Assembly: GCA_934393265.1 (NCBI GenBank) | Contig: CAKRQL010000004.1 | Span: forward strand, 248,001 to 312,000 | Origin: an uncultured Eubacteriales bacterium | GTDB lineage: Bacteria > Bacillota > Clostridia > Oscillospirales > CAG-272 | Reading direction: 5' to 3' | Length of the DNA stretch: 64,000 bases | Shown: positions 51,446 to 60,634 of the stretch, one piece after another | How positions within the stretch are numbered: position 1 is the stretch's first letter | How the letters are laid out: every line of letters starts with the position of its first letter | Position numbers and translations under genes: made by a program | Notes under the pieces: generated by a model | The model's input: the letters and a program-made list of their open reading frames with translations, nothing else | Told to the model about the DNA's origin: nothing | Database searches by the model: none

Positions 51446-52429
51446 ATGGCAGAACAGATAACAGATTTAATACTCGAAAAAATCAAGGGCTACAAAAAGA
51501 TAGTGATAATGCGGCACTCCCGTCCGGATGGCGATGCCGTCGGCTCCACTAAGGGGCTCACCGAAATACTCCGCGCGACATACCCCGACAAGGATGTAAT
51601 CCTCGCGGCGGACGACCACTCCGGCTACCTCTCTTTTCTCGGTGAGGACGGAGGGACATATCCGGACGACGCCTACAAAAACGCGCTCGGCATAGTTCTC
51701 GACACGGCGACGGAGGACAGAATTTCAAATAAGCAGTTCAGGCTCTGCCGCGAGATAATAAAGATAGACCACCACATTGATATAAAGCCCTACGGCGATA
51801 TTTCATGGGTCGAGGACGACCGTTCATCGGTTTGTGAAATGATTGCCGCGTTTTATGAGCGGTATCAGAATGAACTTAAAATGACCGAGCTCGCGGCTGC
51901 ATGTATTTATACCGGAATGGTCACCGACTCCGGCAGATTCCGTTTTGAGTCTGTCAGGGGGCGCACAATGCGCCTCGCGGGTCTGCTCCTCGATTTCGGA
52001 ATAGACCTTGAGTGGCTCTATGCTAACCTGTATATGGAAACAATGGACGAGCTCCGCTTCAAGGGTGAGATGCTCTCCGAGATAGAGATTACCGAAAACG
52101 GAGTTGCATATCTCTATATAACCAACGAAATGAAGCGCGCCTACGGTCTTAACGAGGAACAGGCGAGCGAATGTGTCTCGTTCATGAGCACCATAAAGGG
52201 GAGCCTTATATGGCTCGCGTTCATAGAGAATGCGGACGGGCAGTCAATCAGGGTGCGCCTGCGCTCCCGTTTTGTCACGGTAAACGGGCTCGCCGAAAAG
52301 TATCACGGCGGCGGACACGCCTGTGCAAGCGGAGCAACGGTATATTCCGAGGACGAGATGGACGCGCTTATTGACGACGCGGACGCCGCGCTCGCCGATT
52401 ACAAGCGGAACAACGGAGGCTGGCTATGA
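51446..52429 (+). CDS. DHH/DHHA1 phosphoesterase NrnA-like (copy 2)
   Basis: A 327-residue paralogue of the preceding gene, with all motifs retained: MRHSRPDGDAVGS, IVLDTA, KIDHH, GMVTDSGRFRF and YHGGGHACASGAT. The two share the same layout but differ throughout, so they are an old duplication, not a recent one. Different substrates, for example pAp, nanoRNA or cyclic-dinucleotide products (pApA, pGpG), are possible. The stop overlaps the surE start (ATGA). Confidence 0.9.
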   Translation: MAEQITDLILEKIKGYKKIVIMRHSRPDGDAVGSTKGLTEILRATYPDKDVILAADDHSGYLSFLGEDGGTYPDDAYKNALGIVLDTATEDRISNKQFRLCREIIKIDHHIDIKPYGDISWVEDDRSSVCEMIAAFYERYQNELKMTELAAACIYTGMVTDSGRFRFESVRGRTMRLAGLLLDFGIDLEWLYANLYMETMDELRFKGEMLSEIEITENGVAYLYITNEMKRAYGLNEEQASECVSFMSTIKGSLIWLAFIENADGQSIRVRLRSRFVTVNGLAEKYHGGGHACASGATVYSEDEMDALIDDADAALADYKRNNGGWL

Positions 52430-53157
52430 GAGTACTTCTTGTAAATGACGACGGAATAGACTCCGCGGGGCTACGCGATGTTGCGCTCTGGGCACGGAAA
52501 AAGTTCGGCAGCATTACGGTAGTCGCGCCGAAGGAGCAGCAGAGCGGAAAGAGCCACAGCATAGAAATCCACGAATTTATCGCATTTGAAAAGCGCGAAT
52601 ACCTGCCCGGGGTTACCGGATATGCGGTTGACTCTACCCCGGCGGACTGTGTGCGTTTTGCCTACATCGGGCTCTGCGAAGAGTATGACCTCGTGATATC
52701 CGGGATAAACAAGGGCTACAATATCGGGGAGGATATTTCTTATTCCGGCACCGTCGGCGCGGTATTTGAGGCGGTGCTCCGCGGGGCGAAGAAGTGTCTC
52801 GCGCTCTCGACCGATCACATAAACACGGAATATGCTCCGAAATATCTTGATACCGTCTGGGACTACATAGAGAGCCATTCCCTGTTCTCTCACACAAAAC
52901 TCATAAATGTCAATATCCCCGATTGCACGCCGAAAGGTATTCTTATAACACGGCAGGGCGAGCACTACTATGAGGACAGCTTTGTTTATAACGACGAGGG
53001 ACATTACCGCCAGCAGGCAAAGTTCCACGAGCACAAATCGGATGACCTGACGCTCGACAGCGCGGCGGTAAAGAACGGGTACATATCGATAACTCCCCTG
53101 ACAGCAGACAGAACAGACCTCCGGGCTTATGAGAAGTTTCTTGAGGTTACAAAATAA
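52426..53157 (+). CDS. surE: 5'/3'-nucleotidase SurE
   Basis: A 243-residue metal-dependent nucleoside monophosphate phosphatase. The metal site is VNDDGIDSAG (D8, D9), followed by QQSGKSHS and SGINKGYNIGEDISYSGTVGA. It removes the phosphate from mononucleotides, so in series with the two NrnA proteins it would turn short RNAs into nucleosides. It is the last gene of the regulator-nrnA-nrnA-surE operon. Confidence 0.95.
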   Translation: MRVLLVNDDGIDSAGLRDVALWARKKFGSITVVAPKEQQSGKSHSIEIHEFIAFEKREYLPGVTGYAVDSTPADCVRFAYIGLCEEYDLVISGINKGYNIGEDISYSGTVGAVFEAVLRGAKKCLALSTDHINTEYAPKYLDTVWDYIESHSLFSHTKLINVNIPDCTPKGILITRQGEHYYEDSFVYNDEGHYRQQAKFHEHKSDDLTLDSAAVKNGYISITPLTADRTDLRAYEKFLEVTK

Positions 53158-53178
53158 TTGCAGAATCACTAAAATGAA

Positions 53179-53206
53179 AACAGCCGTGCTTTGCGGCTGT
53201 TTTTTT
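53179..53206 (+). terminator. Terminator of the dtxR-nrnA-surE operon
   Basis: A perfect stem of about 8 bp (AACAGCCG/CGGCTGTT) with a short loop, then T6-7 from 53199. It is 22 bases after the surE stop. Confidence 0.9.
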
Positions 53207-53262
53207 CTATCGGAAGGTCATGCGGAGAATACAAAAATCAGGTCTTACGGAAAATACAAAAA

Positions 53263-53284
53263 TCGCCCCGGTCTCCCAGGGCGA
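53263..53284 (-). terminator. Terminator of the OB-repeat lipoprotein gene
   Basis: A 6-bp stem (TCGCCC at 53263-53268, GGGCGA at 53279-53284), followed on the minus strand by TTTTTGTATTTT. Confidence 0.75.
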
Positions 53285-53308
53285 CTTGCTTTTACTATGC
53301 CGGATTAA

Positions 53309-55759
53309 TTATGCTGCGGTGGTGTAGACGTCTATGGAGTTGAATCTCACCTGATTTGTAAATGCGGCAATCTCAAACGAATCAACCGCAGTTGCAAATA
53401 CAACTGTTACGGTATCACCGTCAACGGTCACCGTCATATTAGAGCCGGTGCCTATTGATGCCTTGAGCTCGCTTGTATAGTCCTTATAATCGTTGCACTT
53501 GAATACGAGCTTGGTTATTCCGGTGTATTCAACCTTAAGAGATGAGCCCTTATAGCAACGAATAGGAGCATAGTCAGCAATATCGGAGGTGCTGCTTGCT
53601 TTCGCATTTGTAACGGTTATTCCGTTCTGGCTCCATACCTGAGAATTCTTGTCCAGTGAAGTTCTGTTTTTATTATCGGTAAAATCAATAGATGCCGCAA
53701 GGGTCGGAATCTTTGCGCCTGCATCGCTTGTTTCAACAAATACTGTGGTGTTTCCTGCAACGGTAGCGGTGTAGACACCGTCAACTGCGGTAACTATCTC
53801 ACCGTTAACCTTTACAGTAACTATCTGCTTGCCGTCTGCGACAGCAACAGTGAATGTGAAGGTAGAGCCGTTGAGACCTGTATTGGCGGAAAGGGTGACA
53901 GTAGCGTCAGCGGAGGATTTGGAGCTGACGGATATTGTCGATGTCCCGGCTGTGAGCGCGGTAACCGTGGGATAATCATGAGTGGAGTCACCGGAGAACT
54001 CGTATGTACCGCTGTAATTATAGAGGTAACCGGTTGCAACGATGGTGTCGTTCTCGCTTACTACGGTTATACCGTCAGCGAAGGTCGCACCGTAGACAAT
54101 GAACTCGTCTGTACCGCCCTCGTCAACTATGATTATTTTCCAGTTGGAGTACTTTGAGTTGTAGGTTATGGACTTGACAACGCCCTTTACGAATACCTTT
54201 CCATCCGGGAAGGTCTTGTCTGCGAGAGCGGCAGTAGCGGTTCTCGCATCGGCTACCGTGTAGGGATCGTCAGCCGTTCCGGCATGCTCAAGCGCGCCGG
54301 GATTGGGATTCGGTTTCGGATCGGGAGTCTCTCCGCCTGCCGGAGTGTAGCTGTCAAGTGTACAGCCTGCCTTGAACTCTACGATGCTTCTCTCAGGCTT
54401 CGTGCCATCCTCGCTCGCTTCCTGCCAGAAATTCGTAAGAGTGCCGGTTACGGTTATGGTGTCTCCGACCTTTATCTTGTCGGCGGCGGTTCCTTTCATA
54501 CGGTAGCAGAGTATCGGCTTATCGGTCATGGTGCCGACAACTATGACAACGCTGACATTTTTGTAGCTTGAGTCATACGCGGCATCTATCTTGGTGATAA
54601 CACCGGTGAGAGTGTAGGGTCTGTCAAGAGATTCGTTTTTACCGAGTGCGTATGCCGCATTGACTATCTCCTCGGGAGTGGTGAGACCCGGGGTGGGCTC
54701 CGGCGTAACACCGCCGCCGTCAACAACATTTGTGCATATACAACCGCTCGTGAACTCATACTTTCCGTTATAGTTCATAAGAAGTCCCTTAACGGTTATA
54801 GTATCACCGACCTTCATGGTATCACAGCCAACGCCGGTAAGACGATAAGCTATTATGGGCTTTCCCGTAGTACCGGGAACGTTCATGGTTACGGTCACGT
54901 TCTTATACTGGATGCTGTACGCCGTATCAACGGATGCTATAACACCTGTAAGAGTAACCACGCCGCGAAGAGCCGCACCTTTTGCAAGCGCGTATGCAGC
55001 GTCAACTATCGCAGCATCGTTTGCATACGTAGGAACTTCACCCTTGATTTCATAAGAATCAATTGTGCAGCCAGAATCAAACTCTATCGTGTTCTTTGCC
55101 GGCTTCGTTCCCGATGCCTCCTGATAGTAGTTCTTGAGAGTACCGGTTATAGTAACGGTATCTCCGACAGCGAGCTTGTCAAAGCCCTCGCCCTTTGCCT
55201 TGAAAGCGGTTATCGGCTTATCTGCAAGGTCGCCTATCTGCATAACAAGCGTTATAGCGCCGTCAAGGTCAAGATAAACGCCGCTTATCGATGTGATAGT
55301 GCCGGTAAGGGTTCTCGGCTCGGACATAGACTCGTTATTTCCGAGTGCATATGCCTCATTTACTATATCCTCCTGCGACTTGTACGCGGGGACTGTGCGG
55401 TCGAAGGTGACGCTTACGGTATCGCCGTTCGGCGCCTTTAGTGTTGCCGTGAGCTTATAGTCTATCTTGGCGGAAGTCTTGGAATTTACCTTTACGGTAA
55501 CATTCTTCTCTCCAACCTCGATGGTAACGCCCGCGGTAACATCTACCGACCACTCAACCTCATAGGTTTTTCCGTTTACTGGAATCGACTTCGGAAGAGT
55601 GTAGTCGCTTCCTGTAATCTTTGTGTCCTTGTAAGTCAGCTCAATGTACTCCTTACCTGCCTTGAGATCAGCTGCGTAATCCTCTCCGCATGCGGAAAGG
55701 GCAAACAGGCAGGAGACGGTCATCACAAGGGCAAGCACAAACGCGAGAATTCTTTTCAT
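53309..55759 (-). CDS. Large secreted lipoprotein with four OB-like repeats
   Basis: An 816-residue surface lipoprotein. The signal ends in lipobox LSAC with the lipidated C24. Residues 30-125 form an Ig-like strand domain. Three related OB-like repeats follow at 131-238, 250-346 and 363-473, each starting IVxxAYAL and containing TLTGxI, KPI and VGDTITVxG. A fourth, more distant one is at 498-603. The C-terminal about 210 residues are beta-rich with a terminal FxSIDVY-type strand module seen on secreted hydrolases. No catalytic domain is visible. The neighbour is a secreted nuclease-like lipoprotein, and the same OB pattern occurs in the nearby ABC ATPase. I infer binding of a ligand such as nucleic acid, but OB folds also bind sugars. 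Confidence 0.7.
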   Translation of the reverse strand: MKRILAFVLALVMTVSCLFALSACGEDYAADLKAGKEYIELTYKDTKITGSDYTLPKSIPVNGKTYEVEWSVDVTAGVTIEVGEKNVTVKVNSKTSAKIDYKLTATLKAPNGDTVSVTFDRTVPAYKSQEDIVNEAYALGNNESMSEPRTLTGTITSISGVYLDLDGAITLVMQIGDLADKPITAFKAKGEGFDKLAVGDTVTITGTLKNYYQEASGTKPAKNTIEFDSGCTIDSYEIKGEVPTYANDAAIVDAAYALAKGAALRGVVTLTGVIASVDTAYSIQYKNVTVTMNVPGTTGKPIIAYRLTGVGCDTMKVGDTITVKGLLMNYNGKYEFTSGCICTNVVDGGGVTPEPTPGLTTPEEIVNAAYALGKNESLDRPYTLTGVITKIDAAYDSSYKNVSVVIVVGTMTDKPILCYRMKGTAADKIKVGDTITVTGTLTNFWQEASEDGTKPERSIVEFKAGCTLDSYTPAGGETPDPKPNPNPGALEHAGTADDPYTVADARTATAALADKTFPDGKVFVKGVVKSITYNSKYSNWKIIIVDEGGTDEFIVYGATFADGITVVSENDTIVATGYLYNYSGTYEFSGDSTHDYPTVTALTAGTSTISVSSKSSADATVTLSANTGLNGSTFTFTVAVADGKQIVTVKVNGEIVTAVDGVYTATVAGNTTVFVETSDAGAKIPTLAASIDFTDNKNRTSLDKNSQVWSQNGITVTNAKASSTSDIADYAPIRCYKGSSLKVEYTGITKLVFKCNDYKDYTSELKASIGTGSNMTVTVDGDTVTVVFATAVDSFEIAAFTNQVRFNSIDVYTTAA

Positions 55760-55828
55760 TGTGATTTCTCCTTATTTATATTTTTGCTTTGGGATAACAA
55801 AATCAATAAAACCGGAACATGCGGGTCC

Positions 55829-55854
55829 CCTCAGGGCGGTATCCCGCCCTGAGG
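55829..55854. other. 11-bp hairpin between the nuclease and OB-lipoprotein genes
   Basis: CCTCAGGGCGG (55829-55839) and CCGCCCTGAGG (55844-55854) form a perfect 11-bp stem with a 4-base loop, 13 bases after the nuclease stop. No T-tract follows on the minus strand, so it looks like an mRNA-stabilising or attenuating hairpin inside a transcript. Confidence 0.65.
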
Positions 55855-55866
55855 CTTTGTCGGTTA

Positions 55867-57258
55867 TCAGCCGACAACCTCTATAAGCTTTGCGGCATAG
55901 GTTTTCAGCTGATAGGAACCGTCATAATAATCGATAAATCCGGAGACGTTGATAGTCTTGCCCTTATAGGCGTCGGAGGTTATCACGGCTCCGTTCACTG
56001 TGTCATCATTCTCGTAAAGAACGGTTGTGCGGACATCTATTCTGCCGGTCTTTGTCGCTCCGTTTTCGTCCGTGTACGTATACTCGCAGGTCAGGGTCAT
56101 AGCTCCCTTGCTGTCGCCCTTTGAGGTAGTATAAGTATCAACGACCTTGAGCCCTGTCATTCTCGCTGCGGTATGAACCGAGAGCGCGGTACGGGTAAAT
56201 TCTTTTGTCGTTACGATCTCATTCCCCTCTTCATCGACCGAATCGACCTCTACGGTCACCTTACCGGTGAGAAGCTCGTGCGGGTTTATCTCCGGGAAGC
56301 CGTCGAGCGTGCCCTCCTTTATAAGGCGGCAGTTTGCATCCGAATCGGGCTCCATCACGTCGTAACGGAGGTCGGAGACCTGATAGGTTCCCCCGGCTTC
56401 ATAGTACTGGAGATTGCCGACTATCCTCACGCGGTTACCCGGCGAGAGGAACTCAAGCAGGAACGGGCTCGCGTTAAAGCCGTAGTATGCCGGCATACCT
56501 ATGTAGAGCCCTGTCTCCTCGTCGTAATCGGCGAGATACACGGTGTGGTTTGTGTCGCAGTATACGGTCGCCTCAAAGGCAACGTCCTTTCCCTTATATG
56601 TCTCGGGATTCATGCGCAGCTCTTTCAGAGAAAGGGTTATAGCATCGCCGTAATACATATCGGGGTCTTTTTCGCTTGAGTACACGTTGAGCTTCAGCTT
56701 CTGTGCCTGAGCAAGCGCCTTCGTGCAGGTGTCGCCGTAGCGGTTATCCCCTGTCTTGGACGCGAGGGCAAGCCCGTTCTGGAGAATCTCGAGATTCAGG
56801 TTTCTGTAATCTGCCCCATCCTCCGGCTGATACCATATCCAGAGCATGTAACGCGATCCGGTGGAGTCTGCCTTCCACGATGTGGTATCGGACTCTATTA
56901 TTATGGACTTCGCACTCTCGAGCTTAGAGCGTGTGAATTCGGATGCCTTATGTCCGAAGGGCTCGATCTTTCCGGTCGACTCCGGCGTGTTTACCGCAAT
57001 GTATCTTGCCTTTATTATACCGGTGGGAAACATCTGATGGTCGTCAATATTGAAGTGAGTCGTATCGCCGTCAACGAAAAGATGCACGGTGACCTTCGCC
57101 TTTTTTGTGTCGGAGTTCATGTCAAGCTTCAGCCCTGACACATAATCGACCTGTTCCGGTGCCGGGGGTGTTTCGTCCTCCTTACAGGAAACGAACGCAA
57201 GAAGCGAGATAACAAAAACGAGAAGAAGAGATATTATCCTTACGGAATTTTTCTTCAT
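55867..57258 (-). CDS. Secreted staphylococcal-nuclease-like lipoprotein with OB-like domains
   Basis: A 463-residue lipoprotein with lipobox FVSC (C25). Residues about 52-185 are an SNase (thermonuclease) domain: VDGDTTHF (D63, D65), ARYIAVNTPES (R85, N90, E93) and a later R136, which correspond to D19, D21, R35, D40, E43 and R87 of Staphylococcus nuclease. D40 is asparagine here, a change also common in other Gram-positive homologues. Two OB-like domains follow (about 185-290 and 330-463). Predicted to cut DNA or RNA at the cell surface. I start at 57258 (GGAGG 5 bases ahead), one base after the binding-protein stop, so it belongs to the ABC operon. Confidence 0.8.
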   Translation of the reverse strand: MKKNSVRIISLLLVFVISLLAFVSCKEDETPPAPEQVDYVSGLKLDMNSDTKKAKVTVHLFVDGDTTHFNIDDHQMFPTGIIKARYIAVNTPESTGKIEPFGHKASEFTRSKLESAKSIIIESDTTSWKADSTGSRYMLWIWYQPEDGADYRNLNLEILQNGLALASKTGDNRYGDTCTKALAQAQKLKLNVYSSEKDPDMYYGDAITLSLKELRMNPETYKGKDVAFEATVYCDTNHTVYLADYDEETGLYIGMPAYYGFNASPFLLEFLSPGNRVRIVGNLQYYEAGGTYQVSDLRYDVMEPDSDANCRLIKEGTLDGFPEINPHELLTGKVTVEVDSVDEEGNEIVTTKEFTRTALSVHTAARMTGLKVVDTYTTSKGDSKGAMTLTCEYTYTDENGATKTGRIDVRTTVLYENDDTVNGAVITSDAYKGKTINVSGFIDYYDGSYQLKTYAAKLIEVVG

Positions 57259-57259
57259 A

Positions 57260-58681
57260 TCAGCCTCCGGTCTTGTATTCGCACTCTTCAACGGAGTCCT
57301 TGAACGCCTTTGCTATCTCTTCATCAAGCGTTGCGCCCGGTTTTATGGGAAGACACTTTGCAAGAAGAGAGCCGACCGCGTCGCGCGCGTCGGAGGAGCC
57401 GTTGAATACGGGAGAAGTGAAAGCTATATCAGCCTGATCGTAGCAAGCCTTTGCCGCAAGGGCGTTTATAAAGTTCGTACCGTTTGCCTTATCAAGGAAG
57501 CTCTTATAAACGGTGTGCTCCTTTGCGGAGTTAAGCACGGGGATATATCCGCCGGACTTCATCGCAAACTCTACCTGGAAGGTGGTATCGGTGGTCAGGT
57601 ACTTCATGAAGAGCCATGCCGCCATGACCTTCTGCTTATCTCCCTTGTTGAAGAGGCAGACGCTCGGTCCCTGAGATATAACCTTTTTGTTATTCATATC
57701 AGCCTGCGGAATAGAGGTTATACCTACCTCAAACGGATATACACCGTCGGTAGCCTCACCGAGCTGGTAGCTTCCGCCCGCGGTGGAGCCTATGCACATA
57801 TACGCTTTTGTATCATCGCCCTTTGCAGTGAAGAGAGAGGACGCAAACTTGTTGTTATTCAGCTGTTTTGTGATAACATAGCCCTTGTTGTACCAATCGT
57901 TGAATCTCTTTACGAAGTTACGGTTTGTCTCGTTATCAAAGAGGAAATGATTGCCCTTTTCGAGAGAGGTATAATCCGAACCGAGCTGAGCACACATGGT
58001 TATGAACCAGTTGCTCTCAGAGTCATATCCGAGAGGAATACACTTCGGGTCTATCTCCTTTATTCTCTTGCAGACCGCCTCCATCTCATCCCATGTGGTG
58101 GGAACGGAGAGATTGTTTGCCTCAAAGAAGTCCTTGTTATAGAAGAGAACCTCGGTAGACTTTGAGAACGGGAGCATATACATTTTGCCGTCCTCAAACC
58201 GCGAGCCCTCCTCAAAGAACGTCTTTATAAAGTCATTCTTCTGCTCGTCTGTGAGACCTATTCTGCTCTCATTTCCGTCTGCATCCTTCACCGTTACATC
58301 ATAAGCGATAAGGCTGTCAAGCGGAACCACCTTACCGGTGAGGTTATAAAGCGCGACATGGTCGGCATAGCAATAGGCTATATCCGGCTCGTCATTGTTT
58401 ATAAGCTCGGTATTGATGGTGGATTTCAGACCATCGTAATCCCCCTGAGACTTATGCTCTACCGTGATATTCGGGTACATTTTCTGGAACTTTTCGATGT
58501 ACTTATTAAGAACGTCACGACCTACGGCGCCCATCGTATGATAGAATGTGATGGTCACCGGCTTCTCCGTATCGAACGGCTCCGGCTCAAAATCCGCGAT
58601 GTCCGATTTACAGGAGAACAGCAGCGAGCAGGCGAGAAGCGTCAGCACCGCTGCGAGAACAAAAGACACTAATCTTTTCAT
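57260..58681 (-). CDS. ABC transporter substrate-binding lipoprotein (family 1)
   Basis: A 473-residue lipoprotein with lipobox LFSC (C24). It is a family-1 extracellular solute-binding protein: ITFYHTMGAVGRDVLNKYIEKF at the start, then PDIAYCYADHVALY, FSKSTEVLFYNKDFF and ASWLFMKYLTT-like elements. Such proteins usually bind sugars, glycerol-3-phosphate or related polyols. The start at 58681 gives a proper signal peptide. The GGAGG site is about 12 bases away, rather far. It follows the two permease genes and precedes the nuclease gene by one base. Confidence 0.9.
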   Translation of the reverse strand: MKRLVSFVLAAVLTLLACSLLFSCKSDIADFEPEPFDTEKPVTITFYHTMGAVGRDVLNKYIEKFQKMYPNITVEHKSQGDYDGLKSTINTELINNDEPDIAYCYADHVALYNLTGKVVPLDSLIAYDVTVKDADGNESRIGLTDEQKNDFIKTFFEEGSRFEDGKMYMLPFSKSTEVLFYNKDFFEANNLSVPTTWDEMEAVCKRIKEIDPKCIPLGYDSESNWFITMCAQLGSDYTSLEKGNHFLFDNETNRNFVKRFNDWYNKGYVITKQLNNNKFASSLFTAKGDDTKAYMCIGSTAGGSYQLGEATDGVYPFEVGITSIPQADMNNKKVISQGPSVCLFNKGDKQKVMAAWLFMKYLTTDTTFQVEFAMKSGGYIPVLNSAKEHTVYKSFLDKANGTNFINALAAKACYDQADIAFTSPVFNGSSDARDAVGSLLAKCLPIKPGATLDEEIAKAFKDSVEECEYKTGG

Positions 58682-58732
58682 TCGTTTACAATTCCTCCGG
58701 GTTATATATTTTTTCTTTTTCAAGAAGCTGTT

Positions 58733-59677
58733 TTATCCCTTTATTCCGCTACGGCTCACGCCCTTCATAATGTACTTACGAAGGAATACGAACACAAGGA
58801 ACAGCGGGAGGGATACTATCGCAACGGCAGCCATCTGAACCGGGTAATCAACGACGCCGGCGGCGTTTGAAAACGCCTCACGCAAGCCGTTTGTTATCAG
58901 CCGGTGCGCATCGTCGTTTGCGACGAGGCGGGGCCACACATAGGTGTTCCATGCGCCCATCATCTTGAGTATCGTTATTGATATGAGCGTCGGTAGCGAT
59001 AGAGGTATCATAACTTTCCAGAGATACTTTATATCGCTCGTACCGTCGACCTTTGCGGCGAGGTAGAGCTCATTCGGTATCTGCATGAAGTTCTGCCGGA
59101 GAAGATAAATATAGAATACACTGACAAGGAACGGAACGATAAGAACCGTATAGGTGTTCTTCCAACCGAGGTTACTTACCGTCACATAGTTTGTTATCGT
59201 GAAGAGCTCGCCGGGGATCATCATCGTTGCAAGGAGGGCGGCGAACAGAGCGTTCTTCCCCTTGAATTCAAGTCTTGCGAATGCGAAAGCCGAAAGCACG
59301 GTGATAACAAGCGAGAGGACGGTGGACACAACCCCCACAAACAGGGTGTGAAGGAAGAGGTCCCCGAGGCTCGCCGTGCGGAACGCCTTTGCGTAGTTAG
59401 CCCAGATTATCTTTCTCGGCCAGAGGGTCGGGATAAGGAGGTTATACTCGTCAAGGCTCTTCAAAGATGAGATTATCATCCAGTAAAACGGGAAGAGAAC
59501 GAAGAAAGCAACGGTTATAAGGAAAATGTAGATAAGCGCGGTGACAAGGATTTTTACGACGCGCTGTTTTGTCGTGGTTCGGGAGATGTCGCGGGCGTTC
59601 ATTACCCGGACGCCCTCCCCTGCCCCGGAGACTGTCGGTGCGGAGGCTTCTGCGGGCTTCTTTTCAAGATCTGCCAT
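58733..59677 (-). CDS. ABC transporter permease (MalG/UgpE-like)
   Basis: A 314-residue permease with six predicted membrane helices after an N-terminal tail of about 40 polar residues. The cytoplasmic EAA loop reads AAKVDGTSDIKYLWKVMIPL. The motif AFARLEFKGKN is typical of the carbohydrate uptake transporter-1 group. It partners the MalF-like permease 12 bases upstream. Confidence 0.92.
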   Translation of the reverse strand: MADLEKKPAEASAPTVSGAGEGVRVMNARDISRTTTKQRVVKILVTALIYIFLITVAFFVLFPFYWMIISSLKSLDEYNLLIPTLWPRKIIWANYAKAFRTASLGDLFLHTLFVGVVSTVLSLVITVLSAFAFARLEFKGKNALFAALLATMMIPGELFTITNYVTVSNLGWKNTYTVLIVPFLVSVFYIYLLRQNFMQIPNELYLAAKVDGTSDIKYLWKVMIPLSLPTLISITILKMMGAWNTYVWPRLVANDDAHRLITNGLREAFSNAAGVVDYPVQMAAVAIVSLPLFLVFVFLRKYIMKGVSRSGIKG

Positions 59678-59689
59678 AATCCGACCTCC

Positions 59690-60634
59690 TTAATAATGAA
59701 CTTTCTTCTTGCTGACCCAGAGGTTCAGCATAGTCACAACAAAGATTATCGCGAAGAGGATAAGCGCCGCGGCACTCGCGCGTCCGTGGTTATTCCCCTC
59801 GAGGGCGTCGTAAATGAACCCGACCATGGTATTAAGTCTGCCGGGGTCATGCACGGGTCCCATAGCCTCGCCGAACACGCCGACGATGCTCGAATACTCC
59901 TTGAAGCCGCCTATAAAGCCGGTTATGACAACGTAGGCTATCATCGGGGAGAGGAGCGGAACGGTAATTCGCCAGAACGTGCGGGTGCGGGAGGTACCGT
60001 CAACCTTTGCGGCGTCGTAGTACTGCTTATTCACGCTCTGCAGACCGCCGAGGAGGATAAGTATCTTGAACGGCAGTGCGTTCCATACTATATACACGAC
60101 CATGACGGCTATGTTTGCGGCGTAGGACGAGCCGGCGTTCATCCAGTTGATATGCCCGAGACCGAGCGCCATCAGGATATTGTTCACGATACCGTAGGAG
60201 GATATTTCCTCTGTCGCGCCGAAGATGCCGGTCATCGAGAACATAGCGGCAAAGACCATGCCTATCGCTATGGAGTTTGTCACATAAGGGAGAAAATATA
60301 TAGTCTGGAGAGCGCGCTGAAGCGGCTTTATGGAGTTAAGGCACACCGCTATAAGGAGCGCTATCATAGTCGAAAGCGGAACTGTCAGCACACAGATGAG
60401 CATTGTATTGCCAAGACAGGTCAGAAAGTGCTTATAAACAAGCACCTTTTTGAAGTTGCCTATGCCGAATGCAAAAGCAAACTCACCCTTCGCAGCCGCG
60501 ATCTGCGCACTGTAGCCCTCAAGAAAGGCTATACGCACGGTGTTGATTATCGGCCAGACAGTGAATACGAGCAGAAGGATTATGGCAGGGGAAAGATACA
60601 GCCATGCCTTCCACTGATGCTTACTTTCTACCAT
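59690..60634 (-). CDS. ABC transporter permease (MalF/UgpA-like)
   Basis: A 314-residue permease with six or so membrane helices. The EAA loop is YDAAKVDGTSRTRTFWRITVPLLSP. It belongs to the carbohydrate uptake transporter-1 group. Its start overlaps the stop of the ATPase gene by one base. The predicted periplasm-facing segment between helices 1 and 2 is short. Confidence 0.92.
   Translation of the reverse strand: MVESKHQWKAWLYLSPAIILLLVFTVWPIINTVRIAFLEGYSAQIAAAKGEFAFAFGIGNFKKVLVYKHFLTCLGNTMLICVLTVPLSTMIALLIAVCLNSIKPLQRALQTIYFLPYVTNSIAIGMVFAAMFSMTGIFGATEEISSYGIVNNILMALGLGHINWMNAGSSYAANIAVMVVYIVWNALPFKILILLGGLQSVNKQYYDAAKVDGTSRTRTFWRITVPLLSPMIAYVVITGFIGGFKEYSSIVGVFGEAMGPVHDPGRLNTMVGFIYDALEGNNHGRASAAALILFAIIFVVTMLNLWVSKKKVHY

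Noticed and set aside
50459..52429. Single nrnA broken by a frameshift
   Set aside because: Both frames are full length with complete DHH and DHHA1 motifs and separate starts, so they are tandem paralogues.
53309..55759. Repeat array as a CRISPR or a tandem DNA repeat
   Set aside because: The repetition is at protein level (OB-like domains about 100 residues long) and is diverged at DNA level.
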